The notes under the pieces are model-generated. The model was not told where the DNA came from. It worked only from the letters and a program-made list of their open reading frames with translations, and made no database searches. A stretch of DNA of 64,000 nt from an uncultured Flavobacteriaceae bacterium (GTDB taxonomy: Bacteria; Bacteroidota; Bacteroidia; Flavobacteriales; Flavobacteriaceae). The stretch is taken from positions 1-64,000 of the forward strand of contig CANMFO010000002.1 in NCBI GenBank assembly GCA_947497245.1. The letters run 5' to 3'. The translations under genes were made by a program, and so were the position numbers. Position 1 is the first letter of the stretch; every line of letters begins with the position of its first letter. Positions 1 through 7,937 of the stretch are shown one piece after another.

Positions 1-83
1 GTTCGGCAGTTCAGTTGGTTATCCCGAGTTCTCGGGACTGCCTGTCACGCAGGGGGTCGCGGGTTCGAGTCCCGTCCAGACCG
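1..83 (+). pseudogene. Broken tRNA-Asp-like sequence (anticodon GTC)
   Basis: Positions 38-83 match the second half of a flavobacterial tRNA-Asp: anticodon loop CTGTCAC with GTC at 44-46, variable loop, a GTTCGAG T-loop and acceptor strand CCAGACC at 76-82. The first half has the D-arm start (AGTTCAGTTGGTTA), but the D-stem 3' half and the first anticodon-stem base are replaced by a perfect 7-bp inverted repeat, TCCCGAG-TT-CTCGGGA (22-37). No CCA follows. The 5' acceptor strand begins at or just before base 1 and has one mismatch. It cannot fold as a normal tRNA, so I read it as a remnant, possibly of an integration event; the truncated integrase just downstream supports that. Confidence 0.7.
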
Positions 84-243
84 CTGGAAATTTCTCAAAT
101 TTCATCAAAAATCCTGTAAATCAATGACTTATGGGCTTTTTAATTTTATTTGATACCAAAAAATACCATCTAAAACCATATAAAAAGTGCAGAATTCGGT
201 GCGTATTTTGACCCTCAAAAAACCCGCACCTATGTATGGCGAA

Positions 244-378
244 ATGAGCATCCTTTTTTATCCCAAAAAATCAGAAACAAATACTGACGGAATGGTCATG
301 ATTTATGCCCGTATCACCATAAATGGAAAAAGGTCAATATCGGCCATATGTAATTTAAGCACTCTAAATTTATTTTAA
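244..378 (+). pseudogene. Truncated tyrosine recombinase, N-terminal arm-binding part only
   Basis: The 44-residue frame beginning MSILFYPKKSETNTDG and running through VMIYARITINGKRS is the typical opening of Bacteroidota phage/transposon-type tyrosine integrases (arm DNA-binding domain; these usually reach about 400 residues). The match stops near residue 32, the frame ends in unrelated residues, and no core-binding or catalytic domain (R...HxxR...Y) follows. It lies 160 bases after the tRNA-like sequence, where integrase genes of elements that target tRNA 3' ends normally sit. An earlier in-frame GTG (187) exists, but ATG 244 matches the family start better. Inference: a decayed integrative element. 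Confidence 0.65.
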
Positions 379-452
379 TGGTTTCAGGCAAAATCTAAAT
401 GTGGCAAAATTATAACATCTCATAAAGAGCAGTTCAATTTGACAAGTTGGAG

Positions 453-1562
453 TTACCCCTTCAGCTTTTTGATCAGCTTTAATTCCTCTTCCCGCTTCAA
501 ACCGATTTCGATCTCTTCAGTTCCAAATTTTATTCCATCGCTCATAGATGTCCTGTACCATTTCATGCAGTCATCCAAAGTGAATTCAATAGGAGTAAAT
601 TTAAATCCTGTTTGTATCAATTTCTCATTACTTATCTGCATGAATGCATCTTCTGAAAGGGAGGTCCACAACGGTAAATGACCGTATGATGCGATCTTAT
701 TTGTAGCTAAGAATTCTTCACTCCCCCATATCAGTTCGGTTTTGGAGTTAAAATGCCTTTTTGCACCTTCCAAAAAATCTTTCCATAGCAGTGGTCTTTT
801 TTTGGGACCAGTACAGTTATAAATACCATGAAATTCATTTTTCGCTGCCATTGCCGCAAACTCCCCTATGTCATTTACATCGATAAATTGTAGATGGTCC
901 TTACCAGAACCGGGGGCAATAATGGCATCATCACGATTGAGTTTTATACACCAATACAATAGGTCTATAGCGGAATCTCTCCAGCCTTTTATTGGACCGG
1001 CCCTTAATATGGTATGACTGTCCTTAAACCGTTCTTTGACAAATAATTCTGCGGCCAGCTTCTCCTCAGGATACCCCCAATCGCTTTTGTCCAATTCCAG
1101 GTTGACAACCTCATATTCCTCATTTAGTCCTATTTGCTGATAATTATTGTACACCGCTATACTTGAAACATAAATATAGTGTTTGGTACTTTTTTTCAGT
1201 ACCATAGTAGCTTCATCCACTAGTTTTGATTTTTGCGGCCAAACATCGATAACTACATCCCAATTTTCACCAAGGTCACGCAGATTGGAATATCCAGAAA
1301 GACCTTTTTCACGATCACCTCTTATTTTTTGCAAATCCGGGAACAAATGGGGATTGGTAACGCCCCGATTAAATAGGGTTACCTCGCACCCTCTCTTTAG
1401 GAGCGATTTGACTATGGCCGGGCCCACGAAATTGGTCCCCCCCAATACCAATACCTTTAAACTGGCTATCGATTTGAATTTCGAAAAAACTACTGGAGAT
1501 GAAAGCACAAAGATTCCGGTGATACCTAAATCCCGGATAAATTCCCTTCTCTTATTTTTCAT
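453..1562 (-). CDS. NAD-dependent epimerase/dehydratase family protein, exported
   Basis: A 369-residue extended short-chain dehydrogenase/reductase (SDR). The first residues, KNKRREFIRDLG followed by a hydrophobic stretch, resemble a twin-arginine or ordinary signal, so the enzyme is probably exported or membrane-anchored. From about residue 36 comes the Rossmann motif VLVLGGTNFVGPAIV (GGxxxxG) and an arginine after beta-2 (FNRG), then YVSSIAVY as the catalytic Ser/Tyr area. The substrate cannot be read from sequence; relatives act on nucleotide sugars or isoflavones. Divergent from the sensor kinase gene at 1789, with a 226-base shared upstream region in which I see no clear promoter. Confidence 0.8.
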   Translation of the reverse strand: MKNKRREFIRDLGITGIFVLSSPVVFSKFKSIASLKVLVLGGTNFVGPAIVKSLLKRGCEVTLFNRGVTNPHLFPDLQKIRGDREKGLSGYSNLRDLGENWDVVIDVWPQKSKLVDEATMVLKKSTKHYIYVSSIAVYNNYQQIGLNEEYEVVNLELDKSDWGYPEEKLAAELFVKERFKDSHTILRAGPIKGWRDSAIDLLYWCIKLNRDDAIIAPGSGKDHLQFIDVNDIGEFAAMAAKNEFHGIYNCTGPKKRPLLWKDFLEGAKRHFNSKTELIWGSEEFLATNKIASYGHLPLWTSLSEDAFMQISNEKLIQTGFKFTPIEFTLDDCMKWYRTSMSDGIKFGTEEIEIGLKREEELKLIKKLKG

Positions 1563-1788
1563 TTGAACTGATTTTTAGTTTTCTTGATTGATTCCAATAT
1601 ATCACTTTCGTGGTTCGCTTCAGAAACCTAGGTTTCAAAATATATTCTTGGATTACGAACTTCTTTTTAAAACATATATTTTTAATTCATCCCTGATATA
1701 AAGTTGTTTGTACCCAAAAAGAAGTATTTTGTACTTTTTGTTGTCTATTTCGTTACTTTCATCGTAGATTGGATTCTATTTTCAGGTT

Positions 1789-2814
1789 GTGCACAAAATT
1801 TCAGGACATCTCATATTTTGGTTTTTATATGTAAGTTTCACAGTAGCCATTTACTACGTACAGGAACCAAATTTGGGGCTCCATATAGTCTATGAATTAG
1901 CGTCGTTACCCGCTAAACTGGTTAGTGTTTACTACACTCTGTATTTTATCCTACCCAAGTTGATACTGAAAAAAAAGTACTTTCAAGCGGTTGTACAATT
2001 TGGTCTATTGCTCATACTATGTGTTGCTCTTTTGCGAATTGTCGTTGTGAATACGGTATATCCATTATACTTCCCCGAATTTGAAAGTACACTTGTACCC
2101 GATAACTTGGCGAAATTGGTCTCTCCATTGCTCGATTTGATAATTGTTTCCTCACTTGCGGTTATTGCAATGTTATTGAAGGATCGCGAACAAAGTGAAC
2201 GGAATCGGCTAAGTCAGGAAAAATCCAATATCCAGAATGAGCTGAAACTGTTGAAATCCCAGCTGCATCCTCATTTTCTTTTCAATACCTTAAATGGGCT
2301 TTACGCCCAAATATTGAGCAATCCAAAAGTCGCTGCAAAGATGGTGATCAAGCTTTCGGATTTATTGCGTTTTATAATTTATGAGGCAAGAAGTCCTCTT
2401 GTCAATGTTTCCGATGATTTTGAATGCATCAAGAACTATATTGCTCTTGAACAGGTAAGGTATGATTCAAAATTGCAATCAAGTTTGTCCGTTTCAGGGG
2501 CAATGGCCAATAAGAAAATTCCTCCCCTACTTCTGTTGCCCTTTGTCGAAAATTCTTTTAAACACGGTATATCCAAGGACCATAAAGCGTGTTGGATTAA
2601 ATGTCAAATCAATTTATCCGACAATTTTTTGGAGATGGACTTAAAGAATTCCAAAGTTCAAAGTACCGAGAAGGAAAAATGCGTCAAGGGCATTGGTATT
2701 TTGAATGTTGAGCAACGGCTAAAACATAATTATCAAAACCGATTTAGTTTGACGACAAAGGAATCGGAAGATTGTTACCATGTTAATTTGAAAATACCTA
2801 TTGTAACCTTATGA
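1789..2814 (+). CDS. LytS-family sensor histidine kinase
   Basis: 341 residues starting with GTG; a stop codon lies in frame 24 bases upstream, so no longer ATG form exists. Residues 1-125 contain four hydrophobic membrane segments. A short coiled linker follows, then the His_kinase signature HPHFLFNTLN with the phospho-accepting histidine near residue 160. The ATPase N-box LLLPFVENSFKHGI and a glycine-rich GIGILNVEQRL complete the HATPase domain. These 4TM LytS/YehU-like kinases signal through LytTR regulators. The gene overlaps the next one by four bases (ATGA), so kinase and regulator are translationally coupled. The stimulus is unknown. Confidence 0.88.
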   Translation: MHKISGHLIFWFLYVSFTVAIYYVQEPNLGLHIVYELASLPAKLVSVYYTLYFILPKLILKKKYFQAVVQFGLLLILCVALLRIVVVNTVYPLYFPEFESTLVPDNLAKLVSPLLDLIIVSSLAVIAMLLKDREQSERNRLSQEKSNIQNELKLLKSQLHPHFLFNTLNGLYAQILSNPKVAAKMVIKLSDLLRFIIYEARSPLVNVSDDFECIKNYIALEQVRYDSKLQSSLSVSGAMANKKIPPLLLLPFVENSFKHGISKDHKACWIKCQINLSDNFLEMDLKNSKVQSTEKEKCVKGIGILNVEQRLKHNYQNRFSLTTKESEDCYHVNLKIPIVTL

Positions 2815-3515
2815 ATTGTGTGATTATTGATGACGAACCACTGGCGATCGAGGTTTTAGCGAGACACGTCAAAAGTACCGAGGGATTAATTCTTGCAAAG
2901 TCGTTTCAAAATGCCTTTGAAGCACTTTACTATGTACAAACACAATCTGTGGATTTGATTTTTTTGGACATTCAGATGCCTAGAATCAATGGGATGCAAT
3001 TCATTAAAATCTTGAAGTACTCCCCCAAAGTCATTATTACAACGGCATATAAAGAATTTGCCTTGGAAGCCTATGATCATGCCGTAGTGGATTATTTATT
3101 GAAACCTATTCCCTATGACCGATTTCTCAATGCCGTGAGCAAAGCAATCGAATTACCTGCTGGCATCTCTTCGACACTTACCCCACAAAGCTTGGAAAAT
3201 AGGTATTACTTCTTAAAGGAGGGAAATGAATACGTAAAAATATATGAGAACAAAATCTGCTATTTGCACGGAGACAAAAACTATTGTACCATACATCTCA
3301 AGACCAATAAAATCAGTGTAAGAGGGAATTTAAGCTACTACGGCAATCGATTTTCCGATAAAACTTTTATGAGGGTGCATAAGTCTTATTTTGTTTCACT
3401 TGATCATATTGATCGATTTGATTCTGATTCCCTTTGGATAAATGGAGATTGTATTCCCATAGGGCGAACGTATAAAAGATATCTAAGAAACTGGTTGTTA
3501 CAAAGAAAACTATGA
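2811..3515 (+). CDS. LytTR-family response regulator
   Basis: 234 residues: an N-terminal receiver domain (IIDDEPLAIEVL acidic pair, phospho-acceptor Asp53 in FLDIQMP, conserved Thr in TTAYKE, Lys in LLKPI) and a C-terminal LytTR DNA-binding domain from about residue 135 (ICYLHGDKNYCTIHL ... FMRVHKSYFVSLDHID ... IPIGRTYK). Cotranscribed with and overlapping the LytS-type kinase. LytTR regulators usually bind imperfect direct repeats; none is obvious nearby, so the targets are unknown. Confidence 0.92.
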   Translation: MNCVIIDDEPLAIEVLARHVKSTEGLILAKSFQNAFEALYYVQTQSVDLIFLDIQMPRINGMQFIKILKYSPKVIITTAYKEFALEAYDHAVVDYLLKPIPYDRFLNAVSKAIELPAGISSTLTPQSLENRYYFLKEGNEYVKIYENKICYLHGDKNYCTIHLKTNKISVRGNLSYYGNRFSDKTFMRVHKSYFVSLDHIDRFDSDSLWINGDCIPIGRTYKRYLRNWLLQRKL

Positions 3516-3727
3516 TGGAAGGCGAACCGATTGTTTGACCCGTATAGTCAATGAAAGAAAATAAGAAAAGAATATGAAACCTTAAAGTATGTCAAAAAGT
3601 GAGCCGTGCGGTGCGCCTAAAAAAAGACCCCTTGGCAGGCCTTTGGTACAGGATGTTTTGAAGAAAAGGTCGATCCCCGTCCGACTAAATCTTAACTATC
3701 GCAACGATCGACAAAAACAACTTTTGG

Positions 3728-4843
3728 TTATTTCACCAGTTCAAAATCCAGTTTGTCAAACTCTTTTCCGTTGATGATGATGGACACTTGATGTTTGCCT
3801 ACATGAAATTTTCGTGTAGTAATTATTTTAAAGGATTGTTTGCGCGTTATCGAGGAGGTAGAATCCCCAGGATAGTCTTTCTCGCTAATTTTGAATACTT
3901 TTTTGGACAGTGAGCCATTGGCCTTTTGGTAATACAATCCATATTCCAACCGTATTTTAGATGCAGAATCATCGGTGTTGGTCAAATCAAATGAAAAACG
4001 CAAATGTTTACCGATCTTAACTAGAGGCGTATTGATCTTGAATTTGGAAAGTGTGATCTTGTGCACTTTCCCAAAACCAAACAATTCCATTAGTTCTTGA
4101 TTGCCTTGTTTGAGCAATGTTCTACAGGCATGTTTAACCACCCAATCGGTTTCTCTGGTTTTACCTTTCCATTGCCTGGCTATTTTAATAACCACTTCTG
4201 GATTGTCTTTGGCAATATCATTGAGATTGTTGGCCACACTTCGTCGCACGTATTCGGAAGGGTCATTTTTTAATGCTTCCAAAATCGGAAGGATGGGCAT
4301 TGGGTCTTTCTTCAACTGGGGAATGGCCATTGCCCAAGGCAATCGCGGTCTTGAACCTTCTGATGCCAATCGTCTGACGTGCAAATTACTATGTGATGCC
4401 CATTGAAGCATCTGCACCATGCTTTTTTCTGGATATTTTGTGATAAATGGCCTTATCGAAAACTCACAGCTGGAAAATATTGTAATCACTTCTGTGGCAT
4501 CCATGGCAATATGATAGTGTTCTAATCCGTACTGCTCTATATAGTCGGGCAAAAACATAAAAGCCAAACCATCGTTTGGACTTACTTTGGTTTCCCTGTC
4601 TTTCCACAACTCAATAAAACGGAGGATATCGGTAATATCCTTTTCAAAGCTACCTGAAAGCTGCCGATGCAAGGTATTTGTGGTATGTCTCATACGCTGT
4701 TTTAACTCGCGATTTTTCCATTCGTCATCAAAAATTTCACTTAGAAATTCTTTGGTATTGAATGTGGGTACGACCTCCTCAAAAAATGAGGTGAAGACAT
4801 CAAAAAAAGTTTGATTGTATATGTTTTTAAATAATTCTGCCAT
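3728..4843 (-). CDS. AlkC-like DNA alkylation-repair glycosylase with C-terminal Ig-like extension
   Basis: 371 residues. Residues 1-260 are helical HEAT-like repeats of the AlkC/AlkD superfamily, DNA glycosylases that remove cationic N3- and N7-alkylated bases. The conserved stretch VRRLASEGSRPRLPWA and the later EYVRRSVANNLNDIAKDNPEVV are typical of the AlkC branch. From about residue 268 a beta-rich segment (KVHKITLSKFKI ... ISIIINGKEFDKLDFELV) looks like the Ig-like domain present in some AlkC proteins. Third gene of an operon, one base after the VOC gene. Cytoplasmic. AlkC assignment is by family memory, not alignment. Confidence 0.8.
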   Translation of the reverse strand: MAELFKNIYNQTFFDVFTSFFEEVVPTFNTKEFLSEIFDDEWKNRELKQRMRHTTNTLHRQLSGSFEKDITDILRFIELWKDRETKVSPNDGLAFMFLPDYIEQYGLEHYHIAMDATEVITIFSSCEFSIRPFITKYPEKSMVQMLQWASHSNLHVRRLASEGSRPRLPWAMAIPQLKKDPMPILPILEALKNDPSEYVRRSVANNLNDIAKDNPEVVIKIARQWKGKTRETDWVVKHACRTLLKQGNQELMELFGFGKVHKITLSKFKINTPLVKIGKHLRFSFDLTNTDDSASKIRLEYGLYYQKANGSLSKKVFKISEKDYPGDSTSSITRKQSFKIITTRKFHVGKHQVSIIINGKEFDKLDFELVK

Positions 4844-4844
4844 C

Positions 4845-5273
4845 TTATTTTTGTTCTATGGCATTGCCTATTTCATCCAACAATAAAAACGGATTAAAAG
4901 CAATTTCCCATAAGTTTCCATCAGGGTCGGCGATATAGCCGCTATATCCACCCCAAAAAACCTCTTCAGGATGTTTTAAAATAGTTACACCTTTGATTTC
5001 CACATCTTTAATTAAGCGGTCAACTTCTTCCTTGGTTCTGGTATTGTACGCCAGTGAGAAAGCTTTAAAGCCGCTCCCTTCATGCGGTACTTGGGCGTCT
5101 TCCGCCAGCTTTTCTCGTGGATAAAGCGAAAGTAAAATACCGTTGAGTTGAAAAAAACTAATATCATCATTGCTGGCCGGTAGTTTTTTCCAACCAAAAA
5201 CCTTTTCATAAAACTGATTGGACGTTTGTAGATCATTCACTCCCAACCCTACGATGGTCAAGCGTTGTTCCAT
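4845..5273 (-). CDS. VOC (glyoxalase/bleomycin-resistance) family protein
   Basis: 142 residues with the two beta-alpha-beta-beta-beta halves of the vicinal oxygen chelate fold: TIVGLGVNDLQTSNQFYEKVFGWKK at the start and the ending GGYSGYIADPDGNLWEIAFNP, whose PDGNxWE contains the usual metal-binding glutamate. It may act on a small electrophile or bind one; substrate unknown. It sits between a small hypothetical gene (15 bases upstream) and the AlkC-like glycosylase (1 base downstream), which suggests a shared damage or detoxification context, though this is inference. Confidence 0.85.
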   Translation of the reverse strand: MEQRLTIVGLGVNDLQTSNQFYEKVFGWKKLPASNDDISFFQLNGILLSLYPREKLAEDAQVPHEGSGFKAFSLAYNTRTKEEVDRLIKDVEIKGVTILKHPEEVFWGGYSGYIADPDGNLWEIAFNPFLLLDEIGNAIEQK

Positions 5274-5288
5274 AATACATATTTTGAA

Positions 5289-5549
5289 TTATTGACCTTT
5301 CAACTGGAATCGCAATACCGAAACGCGGTCTGCGAAAGATTGACTGTTCGGGCTTCCCTCGCCGGATGGGGCAATGAAATTCTGAGCCGAAACGGTTGCC
5401 ACCTCGCCCCATTCCTGTGTTTCATAATCGTATAGAGCTCCTGTTTTAGAGGCGTTTTTAGTGAAGTTTTCGTCAATTGGAGTGGCATCCATGAACTTAA
5501 ATGCTTTAGGATAGGACTTTACCACATGAATAACCCTGTTTTGTTCCAT
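5289..5549 (-). CDS. Small hypothetical protein, first gene of the AlkC-like operon
   Basis: 86 residues (starts MEQNRVIHVVKSYPKAFKF), no signal peptide, membrane segment or recognised motif. It looks genuine because it is packed 15 bases before the VOC gene on the same strand and is preceded by a perfect -7 box about 20 bases upstream. I do not recognise the family. Confidence 0.6.
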   Translation of the reverse strand: MEQNRVIHVVKSYPKAFKFMDATPIDENFTKNASKTGALYDYETQEWGEVATVSAQNFIAPSGEGSPNSQSFADRVSVLRFQLKGQ

Positions 5550-5569
5550 TGTTTAAATTATTAATGAAA

Positions 5570-5577
5570 CAAAGGTA
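5570..5577 (-). promoter_or_regulatory. Bacteroidota -7 promoter box for the 5549-3728 operon
   Basis: On the - strand this reads TACCTTTG, a perfect TAnnTTTG -7 element, ending 20 bases before the ATG at 5549. The nearest TTG that could act as -33 is about 25 bases away, slightly beyond the usual 17-23, so the promoter is plausible but not certain. Confidence 0.45.
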
Positions 5578-5605
5578 AAATGGTAGAATGACAGCCCTAT
5601 GTCAA

Positions 5606-6062
5606 CTAGGGTTCTTAGAAATTTAAAATATTTGGTAAGATCAAAATCTTCGTGATAATCAAAGTGGGTGGAGTTGTTTTGATATCCGCAATACGGTCTA
5701 GCCGAAATTCTCACAGTTCTTTTCTCAATCTACAAGGGCAAACTTCCCAAACTTTTTATTCGAAAAATACGGTCCAGGAGGTTCTATAAGATGCACTGTT
5801 TTTGATTTTTGTAGATAGATTGGTAAAAAATGGAAGGCACTGAGGTATTGATACTGGTATTTGGACCGCAGATCAAAAAGAGGTTCGGGTCCCGCCCAGA
5901 TTCCTTGTTCGAAACCCTTTGGTTATAAGCGTTTCGTCATTTAAACAGTCCCTCCTTTTGATGCCAGTTTATAAAAATGTGTAACTTATTGTGCATTTAG
6001 GTACAAATGGGCGCATTGTCAGCTAGTCCCCAGCATGCTGGATGGGGCGGTGCGCTGAAGCC
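5606..6062. other. Intergenic stretch with no supported gene
   Basis: About 450 bases without a convincing reading frame. At 5883-5900 it holds an 18-base sequence matching 16 of 18 bases of the T-arm/acceptor part of the tRNA-like remnant at 63-80. Nothing else is recognised. Confidence 0.4.
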
Positions 6063-6194
6063 ATGGGCGATGATAAGGACGGGGCAGACCTTAATGTCCA
6101 TCCGATCAACGAGTTGTGGGAACATCGCGGAGGGAGTAGGTTGCCCCTGGTCGGGAAACGGGAATGCAAAGCACTGGAAATCGAATGGAAATAG
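6063..6194 (+). CDS. Possible tiny protein or gene remnant
   Basis: A 43-codon frame from ATG 6063 to TAG 6192-6194 (begins MGDDKDGADLNVHPINELWE) with plausible amino-acid composition. Its 3' end overlaps the next possible start (ATG 6185) by ten bases. No family recognised and no ribosome-binding signal; it could equally be the tail of a decayed gene. Confidence 0.2.
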   Translation: MGDDKDGADLNVHPINELWEHRGGSRLPLVGKRECKALEIEWK

Positions 6195-6418
6195 AGGAAT
6201 TCTTCGCTAAATGGTCGGAAGATGACCCAAAGTACTATGTCGCTGTCATAGTATTTGGTCTGGTATTGTGCTGGTTGAACCTCGAGGCCCTGGATTTCAA
6301 CATAGAGGACGACCTACCTGACGACAAACGCATTTTGTTGTGCATACTGGGGGAGTTCATCGTGTTTTTTGGGATGCTTACCATGGTTTGGGATATCACA
6401 AAAATCATGGGGGCATGA
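6185..6418 (+). CDS. Small hypothetical membrane protein, possibly a fragment
   Basis: 77 residues from ATG 6185 (begins MEIEEFFAKWSEDD), with two predicted membrane segments: YYVAVIVFGLVLCWLNL and ILLCILGEFIVFFGMLTMVW. It stops at TGA 6416. The same frame then continues through a second TGA (6494) to TAA 6653, with coding-looking residues, so this may be the first part of a longer gene broken by stop codons. An upstream in-frame ATG at 6164 is less likely. Not recognised. Confidence 0.4.
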   Translation: MEIEEFFAKWSEDDPKYYVAVIVFGLVLCWLNLEALDFNIEDDLPDDKRILLCILGEFIVFFGMLTMVWDITKIMGA

Positions 6419-6442
6419 TGGACGGGAATATCGCCAGATATC

Positions 6443-6655
6443 ATGGTTGAAAGCAGAAAGGCACTGGATGTCGCCATTTCAAAAATTCAGGATTGAAAAT
6501 GCTCGGCCCTGAACAAAATCCAAATTGCCTTACACCCATTTATGGACCGCTCTGATGAAATTGGACTTGAAGGATCCCAATATGCGGTTACCCTGGGTTT
6601 GGGAGTTCGGGAAAACGATGTTTTTAGCTATTTTTGGATCAACGAACAATTCTAA
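6443..6655 (+). pseudogene. Coding-like remnant with an internal TGA, before the Crp/Fnr gene
   Basis: In the frame of the upstream membrane protein: 17 codons from ATG 6443 (MVESRKALDVAISKIQD), TGA at 6494, then 52 open codons ending FWINEQF and TAA at 6653-6655. The second block (ALNKIQIALHPFMDRSDEIG...) has normal composition for this genome and ends eight bases before the next gene, as real genes here do. Whether it is one gene with two nonsense codons or several overlapping relics cannot be settled from this sequence alone. Confidence 0.4.
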
Positions 6656-6663
6656 TAATTTAA

Positions 6664-7284
6664 ATGGCCCCCAAAGACGATATCCACAAAAATCTTTTTA
6701 CCGTAATTTACCTAAATTCCATTGTGCCCTTGAGCGCGGGATTGAAGTCCTTTCTAATGAAAAATGTAAAAAGTACGCTTTTTTCAAAGGGAGAATTGGT
6801 ATGCAGGGAGGGGGAACAATGTACTAGATTGTATGTCATAAAAAAAGGCTTGGTACGCGGGTTTTTTACCAGCGACGATGTGGATATCACTACCTGGATA
6901 AGTTCCGATAACGAGGTTTTTACCTCGATCACGGGTTTTTTCCAGAACAGTCCTGCAAAAGAAAATATCCAATGCCTTGAGGATACCCACTGCTCGTATC
7001 TGGAATATGACGACATGTATTATTGCCTGCGTAATTTTCCCGAATTCAAGGATCTGAACCGTAAGTTGCTGGAAGAGTACTACATACATGCAGAAAATAG
7101 GGCCTTTATGGCCAGGATTCCCAATGCTTTGAAAAGGTGGAGCTATTACCTCAATACCACCAATCCGGAGATCATCGATAGAATACCGAACAAATTTCTT
7201 GCTTCTCTGTTGGTCATGCGCCCGGAGACCCTTTCAAGAACCATTAAGGAACATGCCAAATTCGCAAAGACGATGGACAAGTAA
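6664..7284 (+). CDS. Crp/Fnr-family transcriptional regulator
   Basis: 206 residues: a cyclic-nucleotide-binding-like beta-barrel (LFSKGELVCREGEQCTRLYVIKKGLVRGFF, about 38-70), a dimerisation helix, and a C-terminal winged helix-turn-helix (IPNKFLASLLVMRPETLSRTIKEH). No cysteine cluster for an iron-sulphur centre is visible. The cAMP-contact residues are not conserved, as usual for Bacteroidota members, so the ligand is unknown. It stands alone with no operon partner. ATG 6664 begins the barrel in the expected register. Confidence 0.82.
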   Translation: MAPKDDIHKNLFTVIYLNSIVPLSAGLKSFLMKNVKSTLFSKGELVCREGEQCTRLYVIKKGLVRGFFTSDDVDITTWISSDNEVFTSITGFFQNSPAKENIQCLEDTHCSYLEYDDMYYCLRNFPEFKDLNRKLLEEYYIHAENRAFMARIPNALKRWSYYLNTTNPEIIDRIPNKFLASLLVMRPETLSRTIKEHAKFAKTMDK

Positions 7285-7604
7285 AAGCATTTGGGTCGAA
7301 CAAGCAAGATGTCCTCGGGGCATTGCCCGAAATCAACTTGTCAAAAGCTGTCCTTTATGTTTATATGAATCTGTCATCCCAAAGGTCCGCATTTCATCAG
7401 GTACCTCACGCATACCATAATCGTACCCACTACCGAATTGGGCTGTTGAACAATCGGGCCGATTCTTTTTTTGGGCCTGTGTCCCTCCCTCCCTGTCCAA
7501 TTATGGGGTTATTTGACGGGCTAAATGCATCCAATCTTACACAGGATTGACATTTGTCAAGTCAGACGATGATATAATATAATGTAAAATTTTTCCCTCC
7601 GTTA
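7285..7604. other. Intergenic stretch, no supported gene
   Basis: About 320 bases without a convincing gene. It contains a small palindrome, TGACA-TT-TGTCA (7549-7560), followed by an AT-rich tract (ATATAATATAATG); this could be a regulator site but no partner gene is close. Confidence 0.4.
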
Positions 7605-7925
7605 TCACATCATGCACAAAAAAATACAGAAAAATACTACTGATATATAAAGTGCTTTATCTGGCCATGGGGTCAAAACAAAAATAACCTTTAAACCAAT
7701 AATCATGAAACCAAAAATGCTTCCCCAAATGTACGCGTCCCGTATTTCCTTTCCATTACTTTTTTTAAGTACATCGACCTTTTCCGGGTCCAAGACAATC
7801 CATTCGGTCCAGGCCGTCAGCCAAGGGGCATAGGACGCCTCGCTTTTGTTGGACAGTGCCAATGACGGGCAAAAGACGATAAAACGCAGCTTTTTTTTAA
7901 ACAGAATATATACCCTAATAACCAA
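7605..7925 (-). CDS. Doubtful hypothetical membrane protein
   Basis: A 106-codon frame; the second half reads like a two-segment membrane protein (DAYIWGSIFGFMIIGLKVIFVL, ALYISVVFFCIFLCMM), but the first 35 residues look non-native. The start lies 12 bases from the oppositely oriented gene at 7938, leaving no room for promoters. It may be a remnant or chance frame. Confidence 0.25.
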   Translation of the reverse strand: MVIRVYILFKKKLRFIVFCPSLALSNKSEASYAPWLTAWTEWIVLDPEKVDVLKKSNGKEIRDAYIWGSIFGFMIIGLKVIFVLTPWPDKALYISVVFFCIFLCMM

Positions 7926-7937
7926 AACAACCTTATC

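Noticed and set aside
187-243. GTG start extending the integrase remnant by 19 residues
   Set aside because: The added residues do not match integrase N-termini; the ATG at 244 does.
1704-1895. + strand 63-codon frame with a hydrophobic segment overlapping the LytS gene start
   Set aside because: Out of frame with the kinase; the kinase GTG start at 1789 already gives the normal family N-terminus, so a frameshift is not needed.
3589-3774. Small + strand frame after the LytTR regulator
   Set aside because: Basic, unrecognisable, and overlaps the 3' end of the AlkC-like gene; probably chance.
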